NCBI GenBank assembly: GCA_029784595.1
Contig: JAJETZ010000001.1
Location: 353,350-417,349 of the forward strand
DNA from: Wolbachia endosymbiont of Meromenopon meropis
GTDB lineage: Bacteria > Pseudomonadota > Alphaproteobacteria > Rickettsiales > Anaplasmataceae
Length of the DNA: 64,000 nt
Direction of reading: 5' to 3'
The notes below the pieces were generated by a model, which worked only from the letters and a program-made list of their open reading frames with translations, was not told the origin of the DNA and made no database searches. Position 1 is the stretch's first letter; the number at the start of each line of letters is the position of its first letter. The position numbers were made by a program, and so were the translations under genes. Below are positions 40,656 through 61,132 of the stretch, piece by piece.

Positions 40656-41852
40656 GTGACAATACAAAATGTTGTTTCTCTCATCATGATATTATCTGTG
40701 ACAATTGTTGATATGGCAACAGATCTATATTCAGTTGCATTACCAAATATTGCTCATTATTTTAAAGTAGAAGGCCATGTAGTGCAGCTTACAATTAGTT
40801 TAAATTTAATTGGAATTGCAATATCTGGATTAATTTACGGTCCATTATCTGACCATTACGGCAGACGTCCGATTATGCTAATCGGTATGACAATTTTTAC
40901 TTTAGCAAGTATTGTATGTTACATAGTTAACAATATTACTTTTTTAATACTCATTCGCTTCATACAAGGAATAGGAGCTGGTGTTACGGGCGTAGTTGGA
41001 TATGCAGCAATAAGAGACATGTATTCAGGCAGCGAATACTCAAGAGTAATTTCAAGGTTAAATATGGTAGTTGCGCTTTCACCTGGAATAGCTCCAGTAT
41101 TAGGTAGTTATATAATTTCAAGTGAGTATAGTTGGAAATTTCTATTTTTTATAATATCGCTCGCTGCAATTATTATGCTCATCTTTATTTATCTTAAATT
41201 ACAAGAAACACTCACTATAAGTAAAAATAAAATTAGTATAACTGCTGTGATTGTCGGTATTCCTAAGCAATATGTATCAATACTTAGAAATTATCGATTC
41301 CTTGGATTTGCAGCTATCCATGGATTAACTTTCATGTGGCTTTGGGCGTATATTGCTAATTATCCTTTCATATTTGATTCTATGGGTATCGAAGTACAAT
41401 ATTTTGGTTACTTAATATCGATTATAGTTATATTTTATATAATTGGAACACTGATCAATAGAAAGTATGTACCAAAAATAGGAATTAGCAGGATGTTAAT
41501 AATAGGTTTACTATTGCCAATAGTACCTGAAAGCTTGTTGGTATATTTTTATTCAATAAAAAAGTTAAACGTCTTTATTCTTCAAGCCGCTTGGATTCCA
41601 AGCAATGTAGGTATCGCATTCGTAATAAGTAACAACGTAACTTCTGCCTTAGAAACGGTCAAAAGTATAGGGCTTGGCAGTGCAGTTCTCTCGTTCTGTA
41701 ATATGATGTTTGGAGCGATTGGAGTATACATAGTAGGAAAGTCTTTTTCTTACGGCATTTTATCAAATTTATTATTAACAATAGCGTGTTCTACGATTGC
41801 GGTTCTTATATATTTTCTGCTAAAATATAGTGAAAAGTATTCAAGAAAATGA
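40656..41852 (+). CDS. Bcr/CflA-type MFS drug:H+ antiporter
   Basis: A 12-segment major facilitator of the DHA1 group. Conserved features are TDLYSVALPNIAHYF after TM1, the MFS signature GLIYGPLSDHYGRRPIMLIG between TM2 and TM3, IRFIQGIGAGVTGVVGYAAIRD in TM4, and ALSPGIAPVLGSYI in TM5 (motif C). These fit the Bcr/CflA subfamily, proton-driven exporters of small drugs or metabolites; Rickettsiales carry several such genes. The start is uncertain: GTG 40656 gives 398 residues, ATG 40686 gives 388. It diverges from ubiE. Confidence 0.88.
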   Translation: MTIQNVVSLIMILSVTIVDMATDLYSVALPNIAHYFKVEGHVVQLTISLNLIGIAISGLIYGPLSDHYGRRPIMLIGMTIFTLASIVCYIVNNITFLILIRFIQGIGAGVTGVVGYAAIRDMYSGSEYSRVISRLNMVVALSPGIAPVLGSYIISSEYSWKFLFFIISLAAIIMLIFIYLKLQETLTISKNKISITAVIVGIPKQYVSILRNYRFLGFAAIHGLTFMWLWAYIANYPFIFDSMGIEVQYFGYLISIIVIFYIIGTLINRKYVPKIGISRMLIIGLLLPIVPESLLVYFYSIKKLNVFILQAAWIPSNVGIAFVISNNVTSALETVKSIGLGSAVLSFCNMMFGAIGVYIVGKSFSYGILSNLLLTIACSTIAVLIYFLLKYSEKYSRK

Positions 41853-41853
41853 C

Positions 41854-41890
41854 TATATTAATTGAGCTCTTAATATATAGCGCTATTTTT
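41854..41890 (+). terminator. Probable terminator of the MFS gene
   Basis: TATATTAA (41854-41861) pairs with TTAATATA (41870-41877) across an 8-base loop, immediately after the stop codon, and a run of six T follows at 41885-41890. Confidence 0.4.
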
Positions 41891-43600
41891 TATAACGTAT
41901 TTTTACTGGTGTTAAATATCACTGATAAATAACGTCATGCTTTTTTTTAATATAAAATGTTTTTATTTTTTAGATTTACTGATCGAACTTTATCGTAAAT
42001 ACAACGCTCATATTATTAATATAAACCTTAAAAATTTAAACAAAACAATGCTAAAAATATTTAACAAAAGTTTTATTTTTTTTAAAAAAAAATAAAAAAT
42101 ATAATAAATACGCTCAGTTGATTTGATTAAAGTTCCAAAACTTTTCTGTACATTAAACTTATAAAATAGCAATATACCCGCATAAACAGACTCACTAAAA
42201 ACTCTTTAATAATTAAAAGTTTCTAAACACTTTTGTTTTAAGAACAATTTAAATTCTACACTATTTTAAACTATGTGTTGTAACACCCCACAAATTTTAC
42301 TATGTATAAACATCACGCTAAAAAAATATGTGTAAGCTTTAACAAAAGCTTTGAAAGCATAAGATTTTTTCAACTAAAAAGTTAAAATAATGTGATATAT
42401 ATTGCGCTTTTCATTGGTAGTTATATACAATCATAATTCTCACTTTCCTATTATCTTTCTGTTAAAAGAAAATTAAAACTAATTCTAGAATCAAATTTGT
42501 TGTCTAAATATTATCAGAATATGTTCTCTAACATTAAGAGATAGCAATAGAAAACTGTTAAAAAATTTTTCCTAATTTGGTGAACGTATTTGTCATAAAA
42601 TCCTAATTTTATCTCGTTGTTTACTAGTTTTTTATCTATTTTTATTTAAAGTTGTAAAATAAATGCTTATGAAGTTAGAAACTAAAATAAATTAATAAAC
42701 TAAAAATCGCCCTATTTATCAGTGAAAGCTATTATGTTTGCTTTTGTTTGATTTGTTAAACTTTTAAAGTAAACACAATTTTTTCAAAATTCAATTTTTT
42801 ATCAAGATTACCTGTTGTATTAAATAAGATTATAGTGTTTCTAGCTTCTATACTTAGATTTATTTTGATATACCAACCAATACTTTAGATGTTAACTTTA
42901 ATAGTTTTTAAAATCTACACAAACTTTAGTCTGTTTATATTAGAACAATACTTTGCTTTAAAAGGAAATTTTATATATTTAATTATTCTATAAATCCACT
43001 TTAAAATATGAAAATACAATTAAGAATAAAATGAAGAAGGGGTTTTTATAATTTGTCGTCTGTATAAAATTTCTGTTTTTCAAACAGGATAAATTCTCTA
43101 ATTTGAAAGAGACGTATATATAATCTTTAAATTTAAATAAACTACCTCTGTAATTCATACAACAAAGTTGTAATGTCTTAATTTTTAAAAATTAATAAAT
43201 TAATTGGAATTTTCAAATTAAAAAACCTGATAATTAAGAATTTAATAGAATTAATATTTATTACACAATGATTAATACTTTTTCTTAAGTTAAGAATGTG
43301 GCTAATTAAAAATTAATGTCAATACTAACCTATAATTATTCGTAATTAATAGAGAAATGAAAAATTCGAAAAAGGGATTTGAGAATAACAGCCACGCCTT
43401 TAATTTTCGAAATTATTAAATAATAAAAAGCAACAAATCTTATTATTTAATTACATTTAAAATTATTTAATAATGCTATTTAATTTAAATTTTAATTATA
43501 GGATATAGAAATATTTTGAAAAATTCCATGGTTCAATTAATAAAGCAGTTCTAAAATGGAAAATAATCACAAAAAATTTTTGGAAAAGCAGAAGCGCACA

Positions 43601-43818
43601 AATTCTTAATAAGAATTAATATGATGAATGGTATATCAAGAAAAACATTTTTCGGATTTTATAAATACTCCACTAGAAATAGTGGATTTAATTTTATTAA
43701 TCGTCTCTTTCTAAAAGAGAATAAAAGCAATAAAAAAAATTTAACTTTTTTTTAAATATAGAAGTGCTAATACAATACTATTACTTAGAATAGTATTAAA
43801 CTTCGTATTTTAATACGA
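43601..43818. other. Cluster of five short-loop hairpins
   Basis: Within 218 bases lie AATTCTT-AAT-AAGAATT (43601-43617), TCCACTA-GAAA-TAGTGGA (43669-43686), TCTCTTT-CTA-AAAGAGA (43704-43720), AATACTATT-ACTTAG-AATAGTATT (43774-43797) and TCGTATT-TT-AATACGA (43803-43818). All stems are perfect, and one has a GNRA-type GAAA loop. It could be part of a structured RNA. Hairpins of this size also arise by chance in AT-rich DNA, so only the density is notable. Confidence 0.3.
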
Positions 43819-44349
43819 GAGAAGAGTTATAAATAGGAAAGTTATAAAAATCAGTTGAATGTTGAAAACGCAAATATTGTTACAAAGCATAACGGTATGT
43901 TTAAATACAAAAAACAAGATTTTGAATGCGCAAAGTTTGTTCTTCTCACATTAATACTTATGCCATTAATAATGGTGATATAGGAACTTTGTTACAAAGC
44001 TGCTTTAATTATAATCTATTCAATTTTAATTTTATTACCCTATAGCTTTAATATTATAAATAATATAGATAAGCAAAGACTTTTGCGCTATTACTTTATT
44101 TTTTAAAAATTAAACTCAAAAAAAACATATTAAAATTGTAATATTATTTACTCAGTAAGAGTAAAGATTTTTTATCTTGATAAAACCCCACATACATTTT
44201 AAATATCTTTATTAAGAAAGAAATTGTGTTATCAAGCTGTCATTTATAAAACATCAAAACATCAAATTAACTTTAATAAAAACAAAGTAATGGAATATGT
44301 TCAATTTTTATTCTTTTCAAAGGGGAACTATAGTGCTTGATAACATGCA

Positions 44350-44821
44350 ATGCTACCTACTAAAGCTCTAAAGATTAGAATTATGACTTACCAACAACCC
44401 CGACAATTAAAAAAAGAAAAAATAAAGGCTGTATTGTGTGTTATACTATTGTTTCTTAATCTATTTTAGAAATAGAGATCATCATTATGCAAATATAAAG
44501 TGAAGATTTTTAGAGCTTACAATACTATTTTGAGATATAGGCAAAAAGCTCCGACGTATAAAAAAATCAAGAAAAAATCATCATTTTATTATATTGTAAT
44601 AAGAGATATGATCTCGCAATCATATTGCGATGATTATAAAACACAGGATTACTTTTGTAAGTAAAAGTTCCAATGAAACTATTCCAAGAGAATTAATCTG
44701 TGTAAAGTACAGGTATCATTACATGATCTATACCATCACGTGCATTATGCAACCAAAGACTAGTAATATTGAAGTTACAAAATTACTTATTGAAAAATGT
44801 GCTGATTTAATTTTGACCTAA
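44350..44821 (+). pseudogene. Remnant of an ankyrin-repeat protein gene
   Basis: The end of a 63-codon frame reads SNIEVTKLLIEKCADLIL (44768-44818), which matches the second helix and loop of an ankyrin repeat (consensus NxEVVKLLLEKGADVN). Directly before it, in another frame, the DNA reads HHVHYATKD (near 44,734-44,760), matching the first part of a repeat (TPLHYAAKxG). One frameshift joins them into a nearly complete 33-residue unit. Further upstream, 44350-44469 has a protein-like 39-codon frame (MTYQQPRQLKKEKIKAV). I read this as the decayed end of an ankyrin-repeat gene; such proteins are common in Wolbachia and relatives. Confidence 0.45.
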
Positions 44822-45301
44822 AGGATAAAAAATGCAAAAAAAAATAATCAATCTTTTCCCTTTTCTCTCTATAGAAAGAAGGTCTCATGCTACTAAAGAC
44901 TATTTTTTTAGTGTAGCATTAATAACTCATGACAAATCAGGTTTCTTAGCTTATAGCTGCCATACAGCTAACTATAACAAATGATCATTTGTCTTAAAAT
45001 CTTTATTGAGTTGAGAGCAAAATATCATAGGTAGGGTTTCTTTTACATTTTAATATTTTTCAATGAAAGTTATGTAATTCTACTATACATATATATTATA
45101 ATCTATTATGCAATAGATCTTATCCTAGCAGAACTATACTAGTTGAATATAAAATAAAATTTATGGCGCAAATTTTTTCTTGATTTTTTTTGAAACCGTT
45201 AAAAATACAACTGATAGAATCTGATGATCAGTAAAAAAAATCTTTTTAAAAAGTTTAATGTATAGTATAGGTATTTTATATTTTTCGTATTTAGAGTGAT
45301 T

Positions 45302-47971
45302 ATGTTAAGTTTAAGCTGCCTTTATGTTGAAAATGCAGAGTTTATACAAGAAATGTATGATAGGTATCTTCGTGGCGATAAATCAATTGGAGAAGGTTGG
45401 TACAAAATATTTTCAAGTAATTTAGAAATAAGTCATGCAAAACGCTATGATATAAACAATACTATCAATACTGATAATCCAGCTTCTGATCTAGTAAATT
45501 TTTTTAGATCTTACGGTCATTTTTTTGCAGATGTTAATCCATTATTACCAAATGCAAATAAAAAAATAGATTATCAGAAATATTCAAATCTCTATCCAAC
45601 TCATAACTCTACAATATATAGAGATATTTACTGTAAAAATATTGGGTTTGAATTCATGCATATCTCCTCTTATGAGGAGAGGGCGTGGCTACAAAAAAAA
45701 ATTGAAAGTCAAACACATAATATATTGGGCTCTCAAAATAAAAAAGAAATATTGAGGCACTTAGTTGAATCTGAAATATTCGAACATTTTCTTCATATAA
45801 AATTTCCAGGATATAAACGCTTCTCTATCGAAGGGGGAGAGTCAACTATTGTTGCAGTTGAGAGAATTATTAGTGATTCTGTTGCCTACAATATTCAGGA
45901 AATAGTCCTCGGTATGACTCACCGAGGACGACTCAGTGTTCTGACAAAAGTTATTGGAAAAGAATATGCAGCAGTATTTTCTGAATTTCAAGGTAGTTTC
46001 ACATATCCAAATAGCCTCGATGTGTCTGGCGATGTTAAATACCATCTAGGCTATTCCTCTGATCGCGTATTTAATAACGGTAAAAAAATACATTTAAGTT
46101 TATGTCACAATCCATCTCATCTTGAAGCAATAAATCCGGTTTTGCTTGGTAGAGTAAGGGCAAAGCAAAATAGTAGTGCAAGAGGATCCGTGCTTGGAAT
46201 ATCGATCCACGGTGACGCAGCTTTCATCGGTCAGGGAGTAGTTGCTGAAACGCTAACCTTAAGTAATATTGAAGGTTATAAAGTGGGTGGTATTGTGCAC
46301 ATCATCATTAATAATCAAATTGGTTTTACTACAAACTCGCATCGTGCGCGATCATCTTTTTACTGTACTGACATAACTAAATCTATAGAAGCTCCAGTAT
46401 TTCATGTTAATGGAGATGATCCAGAAGCAGTGAGTTTTGTTGCAAGCTTAGCAATAAAGTACAGACAAAAATTTAAAAAAGACGTGGTTATTGATATAAT
46501 ATGTTATCGTAAATATGGCCATAATGAAGGTGATGAACCAAGTTTCACTCAGCCACTTATGTACAAAACAATATTAAAACATAAAACTCCGAGTTCATTG
46601 TATGAAAAAAAATTAATCGCTGAAAAAGTATTAACTAATGATGAAGTGAACAAATTACGTAGTAAGTTTAGATTAAAACTAGATAAAAGTTTTATTGAAT
46701 CAATGACTTATATTCCAAAAAAAGCTGATTGGTTTGGTGGCGTATGGTCGAAGCTGGGAAGAGTAAAGTTAAATAGTCTAGATGAATACAATACAGATTC
46801 TAACGTTACAGCAGATAAATTAAAAAAATTAGGTATACATGTAAATAACAATATTCCGATCAATTTTAATGTCAATGTCAAAATTAAAAAAATACTTGAT
46901 GCAAGAGTAAATAGTATAAATTCTGGTCACAATATAGATTGGGCAACGGCTGAAAACCTAGCATTTGCATCTCTACTTACAGAGGGAATAGCGGTACGTT
47001 TATCAGGACAAGATTCTAGCCGTGGGACTTTTTCGCACCGTCATTCAAAACTTATTGATCAAATAACTGAAGAAACGTTTATTCCACTAAGCAATATAAA
47101 TGAAAAACAGGCTCGATTTGAAGTCATAGATAGTGCTCTGTCTGAATACGCTGTGATGGGCTTTGAATATGGATATAGTCTTGACTCTCCATATTCACTA
47201 GTACTTTGGGAAGGGCAATTTGGCGATTTTGCAAATGGCGCACAAATTATAATAGATCAATTTATTGCATCTGCGGAAACAAAATGGTTACGATCAAGCG
47301 GTCTAGTATTATTACTACCTCATGGTTACGAAGGGCAAGGACCTGAACATAGTTCAGCGCGTATAGAAAGATTTTTACAACTCTGTGCAGAAAATAATAT
47401 GCAAGTAGTTAATTGTTCCACTCCGGCAAATTACTTTCATGTTTTACGAAGACAAATTCATCGAAAATTTCGTAAACCTTTGGTGATTTTTACGCCTAAA
47501 TCACTACTTCGTCACAAAAAAGCAGTTTCTAGCTTATCTGATTTTGAAGGACAATTTCTCACAGTAATTCAAGAATATAGAGCAGACTTAGTTTTAGATG
47601 ATAAAATACGCAAAGTGATAATATGCAGTGGTAAAATTTATTACGATATAATCGAAGTATGCGAAAGACGAAAAATAAATGATATAGTAGTGATACGGTT
47701 GGAACAATTCTATCCATTTCCTGTAGATAAATTAAGTAGTGAACTTAAAAAATATAAAAATGCTGAGATTGTATGGTGTCAAGAAGAGCCAAAAAACATG
47801 GGTGGATGGTTTTTTGTCAATTCATTGATAGAAGAAGTATTATCCAATCTTAATATTCAGACAAAAAGACCAAAATGCATTGCGAGACCTGCTGCTGCAT
47901 CTCCTGCATGTGGCTATACTAATATTCACATTAAACAACAAGAAGAGATCTTGAGACAAGTTATTAAATAA
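45302..47971 (+). CDS. sucA: 2-oxoglutarate dehydrogenase E1 component
   Basis: SucA is the thiamine-diphosphate decarboxylase of the 2-oxoglutarate dehydrogenase complex in the TCA cycle. The 889 residues are near normal length. Seen are the N-terminal E2-binding-like segment with YVENAEFIQEMYDRYL, the substrate loop GMTHRGRLSVLTKVIGK, HLGYSSDR, SLCHNPSHLEAINPV, the ThDP motif HGDAAFIGQGVVAET ending in NNQIGFTTN, YRKYGHNEGDEPSFTQP, and the C-terminal LLPHGYEGQGPEHSSARIERFLQL with the EEPKNMGGW motif. ATG 45302, with AGAG eight bases upstream, is chosen over GTG 45296. The E2 gene (sucB) is not adjacent, as is usual in this group. Confidence 0.97.
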   Translation: MLSLSCLYVENAEFIQEMYDRYLRGDKSIGEGWYKIFSSNLEISHAKRYDINNTINTDNPASDLVNFFRSYGHFFADVNPLLPNANKKIDYQKYSNLYPTHNSTIYRDIYCKNIGFEFMHISSYEERAWLQKKIESQTHNILGSQNKKEILRHLVESEIFEHFLHIKFPGYKRFSIEGGESTIVAVERIISDSVAYNIQEIVLGMTHRGRLSVLTKVIGKEYAAVFSEFQGSFTYPNSLDVSGDVKYHLGYSSDRVFNNGKKIHLSLCHNPSHLEAINPVLLGRVRAKQNSSARGSVLGISIHGDAAFIGQGVVAETLTLSNIEGYKVGGIVHIIINNQIGFTTNSHRARSSFYCTDITKSIEAPVFHVNGDDPEAVSFVASLAIKYRQKFKKDVVIDIICYRKYGHNEGDEPSFTQPLMYKTILKHKTPSSLYEKKLIAEKVLTNDEVNKLRSKFRLKLDKSFIESMTYIPKKADWFGGVWSKLGRVKLNSLDEYNTDSNVTADKLKKLGIHVNNNIPINFNVNVKIKKILDARVNSINSGHNIDWATAENLAFASLLTEGIAVRLSGQDSSRGTFSHRHSKLIDQITEETFIPLSNINEKQARFEVIDSALSEYAVMGFEYGYSLDSPYSLVLWEGQFGDFANGAQIIIDQFIASAETKWLRSSGLVLLLPHGYEGQGPEHSSARIERFLQLCAENNMQVVNCSTPANYFHVLRRQIHRKFRKPLVIFTPKSLLRHKKAVSSLSDFEGQFLTVIQEYRADLVLDDKIRKVIICSGKIYYDIIEVCERRKINDIVVIRLEQFYPFPVDKLSSELKKYKNAEIVWCQEEPKNMGGWFFVNSLIEEVLSNLNIQTKRPKCIARPAAASPACGYTNIHIKQQEEILRQVIK

Positions 47972-50323
47972 AACCTTCTCTCTTGATAAAAGGAATGCTG
48001 CTTCCCTCAACTATTATTTGCACCACCGCCCTATATAGAAAACGCACTTTCTCTCACGCCTTGTTTTTTAATATCAAGGGCACAAAAATAACCGTCAGAT
48101 TTCACCGATACACTGCTTGCATTGTAAAAATAATTCTTCACTTAAAAGAGTTACTAAATATTTTTTATTTTTAAAAAATTACGCAAGTAAAATTACTATT
48201 TATTCTTATTATTCTTATATATATTGATATATTGAATTGTTTATTTTAATTATTAATACACGCTCATTTCTCTCATTAATTAAATTTAAATCAATTAAAA
48301 GATATTTTTCTTAGCCTTATATTTCTATTCTATATAGATCTTGTAATTAGAGAATTTTATAAAGTTTAATGATTTTTTTATGAAAACACCTATTATTCTA
48401 TTTTCATTAGATATCAAAAAAAATATTACATGTTCTACTTAGATGATCACCCGATTTATTCTGTATATTAATATCAGCATTTTCATTATAGACATGAGAT
48501 AGTCGATATTATACTTCTCATAAGAACCAATTCACGACTGCTTCCTTTCAAATATCAGCAAAAATTTCTGCTTCAACTCCACATATCTAGATAGTAATAA
48601 GATATTTTTTGCGCTACAATATGATTTTTATGATTACCGATGTTTTAATAAAAGCAACCTCAATAATATAATGACTGAACAAATTTTTTCTATGGAGATG
48701 TTGCTCAAAATAATAGATAATAACTAATCATGAAATTAATCTAAATCTTTTTTTTATATCACTAAAAAATAGTATCTTAAATTACTAATTTATATATGAT
48801 TATCACAGTCACAGTTGAAATCGTTGAGATCGTTTTTATTAGATTTTGCAATTTTATGTACTAAAATACAAATATATTTCTCATTCAAGATTTTTCTTTG
48901 CAATCTAAAAAGGAACGCAGTAAAAATCAAAAATATTTTGCTTTATCTCCAAAATAGATAGCAAAAGCATTTCTTACTGCTTTCAAAAAAAAATCATTAA
49001 TTTTAAGTATCGTGTAATACCTCCTCTCCTAAGAGTTACTAACTTATTATTTGATATGAAAAGAAAAAAGGTTTTTATTTCTCTCTTGTATAATTACTTA
49101 ATGTAATGTTTACAAACTTTGTTGCAATAACTTATATTATTGCAGGCAACACTGATTCAATCGATAAAAAAACAAAACAATACTGCATAAAAGTAATCTT
49201 TTTACAAAAAAAACAAATTTGTTACTTATTATGCAATCAGAACTTTATATTTTTGTATTGTACTTTATATTATTTTTAATATTATAAACTTTATAATAAA
49301 CAGCTTTTCAATTAAAGCATATTGAAGTTAAATTCTATTTTTAACTAAAACTTGCTGATCATAAAATGAGATGCTTACATAAATAATTTGCAATTTTTAC
49401 ACAACTACTAAAAGATTTTTTACAATAAAGAGATAAATTAATTTTTATAAAATTCAAAAATACAACTCTTACAGTTTAATATCGATATTAATAGTAAAAA
49501 ATAAATTGTTTATCTTTTTATTTTGATGAAAAATTCGATCATTTTTTTGATGAAAAGAGCTTATAATTACACTTCAAAATCATTCATTCATGTAATTTGA
49601 AATAAACTAAAAAAATAATTATTGATCATTGAAAAAGAACTTTTAAAAAAAACTAAAATAATAAAAATTTGACTACTGTAACTCTCTTTTTCATAATCCG
49701 CTTGAAATTTATTAGTAATTTTTTTATTAAAAACAAAATCATTATATTTTTATATCTCTAATATTTAGAATATTAAAACAAAAGTTTAGATTTGCAGAAT
49801 AATAAAAACTTTAATATTAGCACACAAGATACCGTCTATACCTCATATTTTGAGAGAGCTAAAAAGATTAAAAATTGCAAGATTTTGGAAAAAATGAACA
49901 TTGCAAACATTTGATATGTAGTGTGCACAACTTACGTATCAATAAAATTGACAAATTAAATATAAACTATATATTAGTTTTATATTGGAGTTGTAAAGTA
50001 TCACGTAAAAAGAACGTTTAAGTAGAGATGGTATTTAGGTTAATATTTATAGAGTTTTGTAATTCAATTTACAATGAGAGAAAGAAGGTTTATTTGCAAT
50101 AATTTTTTCCAAGGGATTAGAATTAAATAATAAATTTTGTACAATAATAAAAACTTATCTTTCTCTAGTAAAAAAAGTTAAAAAACGATTTATAAAAAAA
50201 TAATGAGAATTAAAAAACAGGTATTCTTGATATTAAATACCTCAAAAATAAAATTTTTGAAATAACGTCTCAAGAACAAGGTATAATAACCTTATTATGC
50301 TAGAAAATTTATTGTGAATTTTT
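47972..50323. other. 2.35-kb gap, with a GC-richer patch after sucA
   Basis: No gene is recognised. The first 150 bases (about 47,990-48,130) are distinctly richer in G+C than the rest. A 63-codon frame there (47983-48174) has no recognisable features. The minus strand of this patch contains CCCTTG/CAAGGC arms, so a structured RNA is conceivable. The remaining two kilobases are plain AT-rich sequence. Confidence 0.5.
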
Positions 50324-51802
50324 ATGTACAACGACTTACGCAGCTTCATTTCTGCTCTAAAAGAAAAAAAAGATCTAATTAGAATTAAAAAGGAAGTTTC
50401 AACAGTTCTCGAAATGACAGAAATTCACCGTAGAGTCTTGTTAAATAAAGGACCAGCAATTATTTTTGAAAACGTCGTTACAGAAAACGGTAAAAATTCT
50501 ATTCCAGTATTAGTAAATTTATTTGGCACTATCGACAGAATAGCCTTAGGATTGGGTATAAGCTCATGTAATCTAAGAGATTTTGGAAAACTTCTAGCAT
50601 TTTTACAGTCTCCAAAACCTCCAAAAAATTTCAAAGATACAATGAAGATGCTCCCCGTATTAAAAGCCGTATTGTCGATGCGCAGTAAAGTCATAAACAA
50701 AGCTGCATGTCAAGAAATAGTACTGACTGGCGATGAAGTAGATTTGAGCTTACTACCCATTCAAACATGTTGGCCAAATGAACCTGCACCGCTTATCACG
50801 TGGCCTATTGTAGTAACAAAAGGACCTACAATGAATAAACAAGATAACTTCAATCTTGGAATATATCGTATGCAAGTTATAGATAAAAAAACAACTCTGA
50901 TGCGTTGGCTTGCACATCGCGGAGGAGCAAATCAGCATAAACGATGGAAAGAAAAATTACAAAATATGAAATTTCCAGCTGCTGCTGTAATCGGTAGTGA
51001 TCCTGCAACACTTATTGCTGCAGTAACACCAGTACCAGAAACATTTTCTGAATATCAGTTTGCTGGGTTGCTACGTAAAAAACCACTTGAGCTTGTAAAT
51101 TGTAAAACAATACCAATTCAAGTGCCGGCTCATGCAGAAATAGTTTTAGAAGGTTATGTAAGTTTGTGTAGATATCAAGACGAAGGACCATATGGAGATC
51201 ACACTGGTTACTATAATTCTGTTGAACGATTTCCAGAATTTAACATTACTGCAATAACAATGCGTAAGAACCCAATATATCTTAGCACTTTTACTGGTAA
51301 GCCACCAGATGAACCATCGATTCTCGGCGAAGCGCTCAACGAAATTTTCACACCAATCCTTATTGCTCAATTTCCAGAGATAGTAGATTTTTATCTCCCA
51401 CCAGAGGGTTGTTCTTATAGAATAGCAGTAGTGTCAATCGAAAAATCTTATCCGGGACATGCAAAAAGAATTTTCATGGGCATATTATCTTTTCTTAAAC
51501 AATTTTTATATACAAAATTTATCATAATTGTTGATGATGACATAAATATACGCGATTGGAAAGAAATAATGTGGGCAATTTCAACAAGAATGGATCCTGT
51601 GCGCGATACTATAATGATAGAAAATACGCCGATTGATTATTTAGATTTTGCTTCTCGTGAAATTGGCCTTGGAAGCAAAATTGGATTTGATGCAACAAAT
51701 AAAATCCCACCTGAAACTAAACGACAATGGGGAAAAAAAATTAAAATGAATGAAGAGATAATAAAAAGAATTACAGAGAAATGGAAAGAATATGGATTCT
51801 AG
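50324..51802 (+). CDS. ubiD: 4-hydroxy-3-polyprenylbenzoate decarboxylase UbiD
   Basis: UbiD removes the carboxyl group from the polyprenylated ring in ubiquinone synthesis, using prenylated FMN made by UbiX. The 492 residues match E. coli UbiD in length. Seen are the start [20 protein letters not shown], the cofactor-binding region [19 protein letters not shown] with AHRGGANQH, the active-site segment [15 protein letters not shown], and the C-terminal [22 protein letters not shown]. The ATG start is clear. The gene is isolated on both sides. UbiX is not in the window. Confidence 0.96.
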   Translation: MYNDLRSFISALKEKKDLIRIKKEVSTVLEMTEIHRRVLLNKGPAIIFENVVTENGKNSIPVLVNLFGTIDRIALGLGISSCNLRDFGKLLAFLQSPKPPKNFKDTMKMLPVLKAVLSMRSKVINKAACQEIVLTGDEVDLSLLPIQTCWPNEPAPLITWPIVVTKGPTMNKQDNFNLGIYRMQVIDKKTTLMRWLAHRGGANQHKRWKEKLQNMKFPAAAVIGSDPATLIAAVTPVPETFSEYQFAGLLRKKPLELVNCKTIPIQVPAHAEIVLEGYVSLCRYQDEGPYGDHTGYYNSVERFPEFNITAITMRKNPIYLSTFTGKPPDEPSILGEALNEIFTPILIAQFPEIVDFYLPPEGCSYRIAVVSIEKSYPGHAKRIFMGILSFLKQFLYTKFIIIVDDDINIRDWKEIMWAISTRMDPVRDTIMIENTPIDYLDFASREIGLGSKIGFDATNKIPPETKRQWGKKIKMNEEIIKRITEKWKEYGF

Positions 51803-52166
51803 AATATGCAAAACAAAATCCTACATTTTTCTAAATGATGATTTTTGCATTAAATTTAAAAAAGAACTTTAATATACAGAAAGAATTAGAAAGGGTATAA
51901 AGTCATAGTCCATAAAAACACAAAACTGCATAATTCCCATATGGGGCGCAAAAAAGCCTAAAAAGAAAAACACAAACTCTCACTTAAAAAAAGAGAGAGC
52001 AACAATATACATACAAAAAAATACCTCCTCCAAATACACACTCTCGTGTCTCCATTCAGAATCTTAAAAAACTATACACTGCTCTCCATTGCACAACTTA
52101 TTATAATCTCTTGCGCCTATATACTATGCTTTTTCTCATCAATAACTATAAATAAAAATTGCTATT
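51803..52166. other. 364-base gap between convergent ubiD and rpoBC
   Basis: ATGCAAAA (51806-51813) and TTTTGCAT (51843-51850) can pair just past the ubiD stop with a long loop. The probable rpoBC terminator lies at 51961-51998. No gene is supported. Confidence 0.55.
51961..51998 (-). terminator. Probable terminator of the rpoBC operon
   Basis: On the minus strand CTCTC pairs with GAGAG (plus-strand 51978-51982 and 51994-51998) and is followed by the T-rich tail TTTGTGTTTTTCTTTTT. It lies about 170 bases past the rpoBC stop. Confidence 0.4.
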
Positions 52167-60665
<8,499 letters not shown>

Positions 60666-60699
60666 TCAATTTAATATTATTATATTAAATATAAAGATC

Positions 60700-61116
<417 letters not shown>

Positions 61117-61132
61117 TTAACTAACAATAAAT

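Larger units (their letters stand above)
41853..45301. other. 3.4-kb region with gene remnants, no intact gene
   Basis: The region begins with the MFS terminator. It holds a cluster of small perfect hairpins at 43601-43818, a coding-like stretch with an ankyrin-repeat unit at 44350-44821, and a bulged 11-bp hairpin ATGCTACTAAA/TTTAGTGTAGCAT at 44887-44919. A T-rich/A-rich palindrome lies near 42,071-42,097. No complete gene is visible. Confidence 0.5.

Noticed and set aside
48030..48100. Minus-strand similarity to RNase P RNA (GAGAGAAAGTGCG followed by ATAGGGCGGTGGTGC).
   Set aside because: It recalls the GAGGAAAGTCCGG...ATAGGGCAGGGTGCC part of RNase P RNA, but invariant bases of P4 are not matched, and continuing the RNA would run into sucA. 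Probably coincidence; cmscan would settle it.
47983..48174. 63-codon frame directly after sucA.
   Set aside because: Not similar to SucB or any protein I know; starts without a ribosome-binding site.
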